Assembly (NCBI GenBank): GCA_023485825.1
Contig: JAMCZF010000032.1
Span: 1 to 8,416 of the forward strand
Reading direction: 5' to 3'
Length of the DNA: 8,416 nucleotides
DNA from: Candidatus Martarchaeota archaeon
GTDB lineage: Archaea; Micrarchaeota; Micrarchaeia; Micrarchaeales; CABMGC01
The position numbers and the translations under genes are program-made. The notes under the pieces are model-generated. The model was given only the letters and a program-made list of their open reading frames with translations, was not told the DNA's origin and ran no database searches. Each line of letters opens with the position of its first letter. Positions within the stretch are counted from its first letter, which is position 1. Of the stretch, positions 1 to 4,679 are shown in pieces.

Positions 1-2
1 AG

Positions 3-482
3 AACCTTGAGGTCTCGGGAAAGAACAACGCCCACGTTGACGATGCTCTGTTCGACAAGTACATAAAGCCGATGCTGGTGAACCCCACTTTCGTGGCCGA
101 CTTTCCGGCGTACATGTGCCCCTTGACGAAGGACAAGAGGGGAAACAGCAGGCTGAGCGAGAGGTTCGAGTTGTACATAGCCGGCTATGAGACCATGAAT
201 TGCTATTCAGAGCTTACCGATCCGGTGGAGCAGAGAAGGAAGTTCGATGAGCAGGAGCGCGAAAGGCAGCGCGGAGACGAGGAAGCGCCCCCATCTGACG
301 AGGACTTCCTCGAGGCCGTAGAGTTCGGGATGCCCCCAACAGCGGGCATCGGCATGGCCATAGACCGGCTCTCGATGATATTTACTGACAACGTCTCGCT
401 AAAAGAGGTCATAGCGTTCCCTGCGGTGAGGCCGGAAAAAAAGGCGCCGTCAGGCGCAGGGCGAAAGAGGAAAATGGGATAG
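3..482 (+). CDS. lysS: Class II lysyl-tRNA synthetase, C-terminal part (5' end outside window)
   Basis: This enzyme charges tRNA-Lys with lysine in the cytoplasm using ATP. Only the last 159 residues are in the window; the frame is open from base 3 and ends in TAG. The class II LysRS signature is clear. RFELYIAGYE is followed by ELTDPVEQRRKF, then GDEEAPPSDEDFLEAVEFGMPP, a run typical of LysRS rather than AspRS or AsnRS. Class II motif 3 is GIGMAIDRL, whose Arg binds ATP, and the end block EVIAFPAVRP follows. Motifs 1 and 2 and the anticodon-binding OB fold lie upstream of the window. The last 14 or so residues form a basic Lys/Arg-rich tail beyond the usual end. Many archaea use the unrelated class I LysRS, so this class II form is informative about lineage. 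The gene faces a small minus-strand gene 35 nt downstream. The family call is very secure. Confidence 0.96.
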   Translation, partial: NLEVSGKNNAHVDDALFDKYIKPMLVNPTFVADFPAYMCPLTKDKRGNSRLSERFELYIAGYETMNCYSELTDPVEQRRKFDEQERERQRGDEEAPPSDEDFLEAVEFGMPPTAGIGMAIDRLSMIFTDNVSLKEVIAFPAVRPEKKAPSGAGRKRKMG

Positions 483-517
483 GCGGGCGGATTTGCGCTA
501 TTGAATGGGAGCTGTCG

Positions 518-718
518 TCAGTTCCTGCGCAGCCTCTTGCCGCTCGCGCGTTTCAACGCCTCGATCCTTGCCGCCTGCCGCTCAAACGCACGACGGAGCT
601 CTCTGATGTCAATAGGCGGGGGATTCTCCACTGCCTGCGCGGTTTTTGCGGAGGCCCTGAGGAGTATCCCTAGTGCTGTGTCTCCTGACCTTATGGGTGG
701 TTGTAGGCATATCGACAT
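518..718 (-). CDS. Small hypothetical protein (66 aa), basic helical C-terminus
   Basis: I do not recognise the family. The case for a real gene rests on its start. An AAGGTGA ribosome binding site (complement of 723-729) sits 4 nt before the ATG, the same core and spacing as at the PsbP-like gene elsewhere in this window. An AT-rich box at 751-760 lies where a TATA element should be. The protein has a mixed N-terminal part with a Pro-rich linker (NPPPID) near residues 32-37. A charged helix of about 28 residues follows, rich in Arg, Ala and Glu, ending in a basic RLRRN tail. It could bind nucleic acid or a ribosomal partner, but that is a guess. Codons such as ATA and AGG match its neighbours. 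It converges with lysS. The plus-strand frame across the same DNA starts at TTG without a binding site and looks like a shadow. Confidence 0.5.
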   Translation of the reverse strand: MSICLQPPIRSGDTALGILLRASAKTAQAVENPPPIDIRELRRAFERQAARIEALKRASGKRLRRN

Positions 719-722
719 TGCG

Positions 723-760
723 TCACCTTAGCTAAAGGCTTTATCACAAAGGTTATTAAC
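723..760 (-). promoter_or_regulatory. TATA-like box and ribosome binding site of the 66-aa gene
   Basis: On the minus strand, GGTTAATAAC (751-760) lies about 38 nt before the ATG at 718. This would place transcription start near 730 and give a leader of about 12 nt. AAGGTGA (723-729) lies within that leader, 4 nt before the ATG, and would pair well with the 16S 3' end. The box is a weaker TATA match than the others in this window. Confidence 0.4.
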
Positions 761-850
761 CGAGAATTGTCATTGTGCGGAGTCTGGTATATAGTTGCAT
801 ACAGGTACCTGCGCGGGGATTTGGCTGGTGACGCCCAGGAAAAAGCAAGA

Positions 851-894
851 TTTAAATAGTAAAAGGGATAAAGGATAGCTGCATAGTTTTAAAT
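851..894 (+). promoter_or_regulatory. TATA-like boxes upstream of tRNA-Ser and the rps13 operon
   Basis: Two AT-rich boxes stand in otherwise GC-rich DNA: TTTAAATA at 851-858 and TTTTAAAT at 887-894. The second is centred about 32 nt before the first tRNA base at 923. Transcription would then start near 916, leaving a short 5' leader for RNase P. No better box lies between the tRNA and rps13, so the tRNA and ribosomal genes are probably co-transcribed from here. Confidence 0.6.
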
Positions 895-960
895 CTTGAG
901 AGGTACAATTAATAGAGAAACTGCCAGGGTGGCAGAATCCGGTAACGCGTGCGCCTGGAA

Positions 961-971
961 ACGTTCCCGGA
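961..971 (+). other. Predicted 11-nt tRNA intron in the anticodon loop (37/38)
   Basis: The anticodon stem encloses 18 nt where 7 are expected. Removing 11 nt after position 37 leaves loop CTGGAAA; cutting one base later gives the same product. The fold is a relaxed form of the splicing motif. CTGG (955-958) pairs with CCGG (967-970), including one T-G pair. The 5' bulge is AAA, the 3' bulge has only two bases (971-972), and there is no inner helix. Very short introns and such relaxed motifs need a broad-specificity splicing endonuclease. The exact cut is inferred. Confidence 0.72.
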
Positions 972-1004
972 AGCGCATGGCTCTTCGAGCCTTCTGGGTC
1001 CAAA

Positions 1005-1027
1005 ATAAACCATGCGGTTTATGGAAA
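1005..1027 (+). other. Predicted 23-nt tRNA intron in the T loop (59/60)
   Basis: The T stem CTGGG/CCCAG encloses 30 nt instead of 7. The region folds into a textbook bulge-helix-bulge. Next to the T stem is a 4-bp central helix TCCA (999-1002) with TGGA (1022-1025). The 5' bulge is AAA (1003-1005) and the 3' bulge is AAT (1026-1028). The inner stem TAAACC/GGTTTA (1006-1011 with 1016-1021) closes a 4-nt loop. The standard cut after the second base of each bulge removes exactly 1005-1027 and leaves T loop TCCAAAT. Introns at this non-canonical site are known in some archaea. Confidence 0.88.
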
Positions 1028-1067
1028 TCCCAGCCCTGGCGTTTTATGAAGCTGATACGGTGCATTG

Positions 1068-1730
1068 ATGGCAGACAAGGACCGGAAGGAGAGGGAGCAT
1101 AAGGGAGCGAGAGCTGAGACGAGCATAATAAGAATGGCAGGTCGCGACATCAACGGCAGCTATAATGTGACGCGCGGACTGATGCAGATAAAGGGCATAG
1201 GCCATAACATGGCCATGGCGATATCCAAGGGGTATTCCGAGAAATACAACGTCCCGAGCGATACAGCGCTGGGAACATTGTCTGATGAGCAGATAGCGCA
1301 GCTTGAGTCGCTGATAAAGGAGCCGGCCGGCGCAGGAGTGCCCCAATACCTATTGAACAGGCGCAGGGATCCTGAGACAGGGCTTGACATGCACGTGGCA
1401 GGCACAGACCTTGTAGTTAAGACAAGGCAGGATGTTGACCTCGGGATAAGGACGCAGACGTGGATAGGCTCGAGGCACCAGTACGGGCAGCGCGTGCGCG
1501 GGCAGCGCACAAGGAACACAGGAAGGACAGGGACAACCATTGGAGTGATGAAGAAGTCTGTGCAGCAGGCCGCGGCTGCGGCAAACGCGCAGGAGAAGGG
1601 CGCCGGGAAGGCTGCGAAGGAGGGCAAGCCAGCGGCCGGCGCGCCTGCGGCCGCCGCTCCGGCGGGCGGCGCCTCTGCCGCGGCTCCGGCGGCTGCGCCT
1701 GCAAAGGCACCTGCAAAGGATAAAAAGTGA
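1068..1730 (+). CDS. rps13: Small-subunit ribosomal protein S13 (uS13), archaeal type, with Ala-rich tail
   Basis: S13 sits at the head of the 30S subunit, contacting the P-site tRNA and bridging to the 50S. The order of blocks is archaeal. IIRMAGRDINGSYNV near the N-terminus is followed by the helix-two-turn-helix segment around QIKGIGHNMA, then the middle block TLSDEQIAQLESLI. The VAGTDLVVKTRQDVDLGIR segment comes next, and the basic end GQRVRGQRTRNTGRTGTTIGV contacts tRNA and rRNA. The ATG at 1068 is preferred over the adjacent TTG at 1065 because GGTG (1059-1062) then has 5-nt spacing. The protein has 220 residues, against about 150 for the family. From about residue 165 it has a low-complexity tail of Ala, Pro, Gly and Lys, probably disordered. 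It is first in rps13-rps4-rps11, and its TGA lies inside the binding site of rps4. Confidence 0.95.
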   Translation: MADKDRKEREHKGARAETSIIRMAGRDINGSYNVTRGLMQIKGIGHNMAMAISKGYSEKYNVPSDTALGTLSDEQIAQLESLIKEPAGAGVPQYLLNRRRDPETGLDMHVAGTDLVVKTRQDVDLGIRTQTWIGSRHQYGQRVRGQRTRNTGRTGTTIGVMKKSVQQAAAAANAQEKGAGKAAKEGKPAAGAPAAAAPAGGASAAAPAAAPAKAPAKDKK

Positions 1731-1735
1731 ATTGA

Positions 1736-2326
1736 ATGGGCGCACCGAAGAGGAGAAGGAGGAAGTACGACAGGCCATCATTCATGTGGAGCAAGCAGCG
1801 CATCGAGGAGGAGCACAAGCTGCGCGATGATTACGGCCTTAAGAACCTGAGCGAATTATGGAAGGCGGCCAGTGAGATAAGGCGCATAAGGAGGCGTATG
1901 CGTGAGGTGCTCTCAGGAAGACTGGACGACGGCGTCGGGAAGGACATAATAGCGAAGCTCGCTAGGGAGGGGATTGTGGGCGAGAACGCAACATTCGACG
2001 ACATACTTGTGATAAAGCCCGAATCGGTGCTCGAGAGGAGGCTGCAGACGGTCGTATACAGGAAGGGCATGGCAAAGACGCTGAGGCAGAGCAGGCAGCT
2101 CATAGCGCACGGATTCATAGCGATAAACGGCAGGCGCGTCAAGAGCCCCGGTTACATAGTCAGGAAGACGGAGGAGGGCATTATATCGTATTACAAGCCA
2201 ATAAGAATAGAGTTCGGGCCGCAGGCGCCTGCCGCTGCGCGGCAGGCGGATCCTGTTTCTGATGGTGCTTCACAGCCCGCCGGGGCTGAAGCAGCAGGCT
2301 CCGGCACGGCGCAAGAATCCAAGTGA
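1736..2326 (+). CDS. rps4: Small-subunit ribosomal protein S4 (uS4), archaeal type
   Basis: S4 is a primary 16S rRNA binder that starts assembly of the 30S body. The N-terminal block, with KRRRRKYDRP, then RIEEEHKLRDDYGLKNLSEL, matches archaeal S4. The region RRLQTVVYRKGMAKTLRQSRQLI starts the S4 RNA-binding domain (about residues 103-165), which continues with HGFIAINGRRVKSPGYIV. After about residue 166 comes a 30-residue extension rich in Ala, Pro, Gly and Ser, ending in QESK; typical archaeal S4 proteins are shorter. The start lies 5 nt after the rps13 stop, with GTGA of that stop region (1727-1730) as the probable binding site, which implies translational coupling. The family assignment is secure. 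The role of the tail is unknown. Confidence 0.95.
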   Translation: MGAPKRRRRKYDRPSFMWSKQRIEEEHKLRDDYGLKNLSELWKAASEIRRIRRRMREVLSGRLDDGVGKDIIAKLAREGIVGENATFDDILVIKPESVLERRLQTVVYRKGMAKTLRQSRQLIAHGFIAINGRRVKSPGYIVRKTEEGIISYYKPIRIEFGPQAPAAARQADPVSDGASQPAGAEAAGSGTAQESK

Positions 2327-2330
2327 GTAG

Positions 2331-2852
2331 ATGGCCAAGGCAAAAGCTTCAGCTGGAAAAAAGGAGGAGAAGTCGAAACAAAAAGCGCAGCAACAGCAGC
2401 AGGCAAAGAAGGGGGACGTGTCATACGAGGGAGCTGTCACGGCTGCGCAGGAGAAGTACAAGCAGAAGGGAATACGCTGGGGCGTGGCGCACATCTTCTC
2501 GAGCAAGAACAACACCATAATAACGCTTACTGACTTGTCAGGGGCAGAGACCATCGCGGTGGGAAGCGGGGGCATGGTAGTCGATACTGACCACGAGGAG
2601 GGATCCCCATATGCGGCAACGCAGGCAGCGTACAAGGTGTCCGCAATAGCGATAGAGAAGGGAGTAACGCACATCAACATAAAGATACGCGCGCCAGGCG
2701 GCCACAACTCGAAGACGCCAGGGCACGGCGCGCAGGCGGTGGTCAGGGCCCTCGCAAGGTCTGGATTCAGGATAGGCAGCATAGAGGACGTAACGCCCAT
2801 GCCTACTGACACGACCAAGAGGCCCGGCGGGCGGCGCGGAAGGAGGGTGTAG
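2331..2852 (+). CDS. rps11: Small-subunit ribosomal protein S11 (uS11), archaeal type, with Lys/Gln-rich head
   Basis: S11 lies on the 30S platform near the E site and the mRNA exit. The core from about residue 48 on is highly conserved: RWGVAHIFSSKNNTIITLTDL, then GAETIAVGSGGMVV, then SPYAATQAA. The C-terminal block GGHNSKTPGHGAQAVVRALAR is followed by the universal basic end KRPGGRRGRRV. The first 45 or so residues are an extension rich in Lys, Gln and Ala (including a run of five Gln), longer than usual and probably disordered. The start is 4 nt after the rps4 stop, again with GTGA (2323-2326) serving both as stop context and binding site. In most archaea rpoD (RNA polymerase subunit D) follows rps11. 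Here nothing follows on this strand, and the next genes face the operon. Confidence 0.96.
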   Translation: MAKAKASAGKKEEKSKQKAQQQQQAKKGDVSYEGAVTAAQEKYKQKGIRWGVAHIFSSKNNTIITLTDLSGAETIAVGSGGMVVDTDHEEGSPYAATQAAYKVSAIAIEKGVTHINIKIRAPGGHNSKTPGHGAQAVVRALARSGFRIGSIEDVTPMPTDTTKRPGGRRGRRV

Positions 2853-2951
2853 CCCTAGCCGCAGCAAATCGATAGTACGACAGAGGCTAACTCCCGCGCA
2901 TGGATGCCGGGGGATTGCGGGGCGCGCGGAAGAGTCGGGCTTTGCTGCCGG

Positions 2952-3413
2952 TCATCTGATGCTCAGAGACCCTGCCATGTGATTCAGCGCCTGCAGGTAT
3001 ATGGACTCGGATTTTAGCGAGGTAGATGTGAATATGTAGGCCCTGTTGCCCTTTACAAAGTATATCTGCGCCCACGTACAGTCCCCGTTCTGCAACGCAA
3101 TCTTACCTGTATAGATTAACTCTGAAGCTTCGCCGCATGGCAGGTCTAGATGGTCTATAGACACTATCTTGTTGTCGACAATCTTCTGCTGTATCTGCTT
3201 GATGTTTGCGGCGGTGTATTCCTCCAGCGTTAGCTGCTTTGGAAGCTCCTCGATGATCAGGTTTATGCTGGATCTGAAGGCCTTGGGCTGCGCGGGAGGG
3301 ACGAACACCGCCACAAGATGCATTGCTTCTACCCCGTCTTCTGCCTTCCAGCCGGATGGGTAGTCAACGCTTATCCCATACTTTTCGCTGTTGTATCTCT
3401 TGTATTCTTCCAT
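2952..3413 (-). CDS. PsbP/DcrB-like domain protein, soluble (153 aa)
   Basis: This looks like the PsbP/DcrB (DUF1795-type) fold, a small alpha/beta domain often found as a secreted lipoprotein of unknown ligand. The opening YNSEKYGISVDYPSGWKAED is the family hallmark, with tyrosine, Pro, Gly and Trp in place. It is followed by INLIIEELPKQLTLEEYTAA, then a strand with LDLPCGEASELIYTG and an end block with AQIYFVKGNRAYIFTST. No signal peptide, lipobox or membrane segment is visible from the chosen start, so the protein appears cytoplasmic, which is unusual. The ATG at 3413 is chosen because GGTGA (complement of 3418-3422) lies 4 nt upstream. The frame stays open to 3524, but that stretch overlaps the upstream gene and reads like non-coding sequence. 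It follows the 79-aa gene by 4 nt. The fold is fairly sure; the function is unknown. Confidence 0.75.
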   Translation of the reverse strand: MEEYKRYNSEKYGISVDYPSGWKAEDGVEAMHLVAVFVPPAQPKAFRSSINLIIEELPKQLTLEEYTAANIKQIQQKIVDNKIVSIDHLDLPCGEASELIYTGKIALQNGDCTWAQIYFVKGNRAYIFTSTSLKSESIYLQALNHMAGSLSIR

Positions 3414-3417
3414 CAAG

Positions 3418-3657
3418 TCACCGCTGCTGCTTGTCTGACTGGAAAGACACGGATGGGACATCCTCCCCGCCATGGAGGGCGGGCTGGCCCAGGACAGATT
3501 GCGAAATCTTCGCGCACTTGCCATTCTGGTATGAGGATCCTGCCTTCTCGAGGATCCTGTCGCATAGTTTCTGCGCAGGGGCCAGACCCCCGTCTATCTC
3601 GGACTGCCTGTTCTTGCGGGGGCAAGCACCGAATTCGTAGACCGTTATATAGGCCAT
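3418..3657 (-). CDS. Hypothetical protein (79 aa), leaderless start, upstream partner of the PsbP-like gene
   Basis: I do not recognise the family. The ATG at 3657 lies 25 nt from the centre of a strong TATA box (TATATAAA on the minus strand, 3679-3686), the geometry of a leaderless archaeal mRNA. The stop TGA (3418-3420) lies inside the binding site of the PsbP-like gene, so the two would be coupled. The protein starts MAYITVYEFGACPRK, has a helical middle (APAQKLCDRILEKAG) and three Cys (residues 10, 32 and 46). It ends in a polar tail with QSDKQQR. The Cys residues do not form a clear zinc motif. There is no signal peptide or membrane segment. Starts further upstream would run through the TATA box and into the end of the kinase-like gene, so they are rejected. 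Confidence 0.55.
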   Translation of the reverse strand: MAYITVYEFGACPRKNRQSEIDGGLAPAQKLCDRILEKAGSSYQNGKCAKISQSVLGQPALHGGEDVPSVSFQSDKQQR

Positions 3658-3678
3658 GCGCCTATATTGCCGTAAATG

Positions 3679-3686
3679 TTTATATA
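3679..3686 (-). promoter_or_regulatory. TATA box for the 79-aa / PsbP-like gene pair
   Basis: TATATAAA on the minus strand is centred 25 nt upstream of the ATG at 3657, as expected for a leaderless transcript. It lies in the 100-nt gap after the kinase-like gene, so the pair has its own promoter and need not depend on the upstream operon. Confidence 0.7.
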
Positions 3687-3757
3687 CATTCCTATGTGTG
3701 GACATTACATTCGCATTCATCCGGCGGTTGGAACCGCGGGTTTTCTGCCATGCAGCA

Positions 3758-4678
3758 TCACAAATAAACAATCCTCATGACTATTGCGAGCACTGCGGCC
3801 ACATCGAAGTTGTCGTCGAGATGCACAGGGAGGCTTTCGACCAGCGCCGCGGCCGCGGCCACGGGCAGGGCGGCGTAGAGGATTATTGGGAAGGACATCA
3901 GCAGGACTGTTGTGAAGTAGGCAAGGGTGCCGATTACGCTCTTCTTCCTGTTGTACGGCAGCTTCGCGCTTCCGAGGTGCACCCCCGCTATCGTCGAGAA
4001 GGAGTCTGCGATGAATATGGCTGAGAAGGCGACGATGGCCATGGGGGGACTGAGGAATCCTGCTGCGAGCAGCGCCCCTGCGCCGAGCCAGAACGCCCCG
4101 TGGCCGAATTCGGCGCCCTCCCGCTCGAGCGCGCCGAGAATCCTTATGCGCCCTCCCTTTGAGGATATGACCACATTGCTTATGGCCATTCCGGCCACGA
4201 ACGCGAGGAACAGCGTTACCGAGGCGTAGATTGCCTGCAGGAGGAGGAAAACGGCAATGAAGAACACCCCGGCAGCTATCTGGAACATATTGCGCAGGTT
4301 CTCGGTTCGCCTATGCACGCCCTTGCGCCCCGCATGCCGATACATGCGCGGCGAACTCACGGCGCCGAGCACGGCCGACTGGAGCAGCGCCTGCGCGCCG
4401 GCGCCGTAAGACAGTGCGGCGGCCGCATAAAGCAGCGCGATAATAAGGAATGCGTTGCCGCGCATCCGACCGAAAGATGAAGCTGCGAGGTTGAATATTA
4501 TGACCCCGGAAAGCAGCACGCTCGTTGCATTGGACAGGCCTTCGTAGTTGAAGAGCAGCCATGACGCTACAAGAAACGCCATGAACAGGAGGAGGTCCCT
4601 GTTGTCCTTTGCCGCGAACAGCTTGTATAGGGCAAGGACGAGCGCGACAGCGTAAAGCGCGACAATGTAGTACTCCAT
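3758..4678 (-). CDS. Integral membrane dolichol/phytol kinase-like protein
   Basis: The C-terminal half resembles the SEC59/VTE5 family of membrane polyprenol kinases, related to CDP-diglyceride synthases. These use CTP to phosphorylate a polyprenol such as dolichol or phytol. Motifs in order are: a GHGAFWLGAG block (about residues 192-201); DSFSTIAGVHLG (225-236), with the Asp expected at the nucleotide/metal site; KLPYNRKKSVIGTLAYF (239-255), the KS.xGT block; and ESLPVHLDDNF (281-291), matching the family's late E...DDN motif. The 306 residues are very hydrophobic, with about eight or nine membrane segments. The N-terminal half (1-150) is less conserved. The start is one base after the DUF2070 stop (TGA-A-ATG), so the two are translationally coupled. 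It is the last gene of an operon led by uppS, which makes long-chain polyprenyl diphosphate and so supports polyprenol as substrate. A cytidylyltransferase role is a weaker alternative. Confidence 0.72.
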   Translation of the reverse strand: MEYYIVALYAVALVLALYKLFAAKDNRDLLLFMAFLVASWLLFNYEGLSNATSVLLSGVIIFNLAASSFGRMRGNAFLIIALLYAAAALSYGAGAQALLQSAVLGAVSSPRMYRHAGRKGVHRRTENLRNMFQIAAGVFFIAVFLLLQAIYASVTLFLAFVAGMAISNVVISSKGGRIRILGALEREGAEFGHGAFWLGAGALLAAGFLSPPMAIVAFSAIFIADSFSTIAGVHLGSAKLPYNRKKSVIGTLAYFTTVLLMSFPIILYAALPVAAAAALVESLPVHLDDNFDVAAVLAIVMRIVYL

Positions 4679-4679
4679 T

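Larger units (their letters stand above)
923..1041 (+). tRNA. tRNA-Ser(GGA) precursor with two introns
   Basis: The acceptor stem GCCAGGG (923-929) pairs fully with CCCTGGC (1034-1040). Base 73 is G, as in archaeal tRNA-Ser rather than tRNA-Leu, which has A73. The anticodon stem is TGCGC (950-954) with GCGCA (973-977). The variable arm is a 5-bp stem, GGCTC/GAGCC, with loop TTC (979-991). The T stem is CTGGG (994-998) with CCCAG (1029-1033). Both the anticodon loop and the T loop are too long. Removing 11 nt and 23 nt respectively gives 7-nt loops CTGGAAA (anticodon GGA, reading UCC and UCU) and TCCAAAT, and a mature length of 85 nt, normal for tRNA-Ser. T8, A14, G18, G19, A21 and the A15/T48 pair are present. 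Two oddities remain: C at position 55 instead of T, and an A12/C23 mismatch in the D stem. CCA is not encoded. The rps13 start is 26 nt downstream. Confidence 0.9.

Noticed and set aside
501..731. Plus-strand frame of 76 codons opposite the 66-aa minus gene
   Set aside because: It starts at TTG with no binding site, and its composition reads like the complement of the minus-strand helix.
773..859. Short plus-strand frame (about 28 codons from TTG) ending at TAG with a protein-like composition
   Set aside because: No ATG and no binding site; its end overlaps the TTTAAATA promoter box, so it is more likely chance.
896..1102. Frames on both strands across the tRNA-Ser gene
   Set aside because: They are explained by the tRNA precursor and its introns; no protein family is visible.
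1350..1818. Minus-strand frames rich in Arg and Ser over the S13 tail
   Set aside because: They are the complement of the Ala/Gly/Lys-rich tail; no start signal.
2853..2951. Terminator between the convergent rps11 and PsbP-like genes
   Set aside because: No T-rich run or convincing hairpin is visible on either strand.
3414..3524. N-terminal extension of the PsbP-like protein to an upstream ATG
   Set aside because: It overlaps the 79-aa gene, lacks the family pattern and has no binding site, whereas ATG 3413 has GGTGA at 4 nt.
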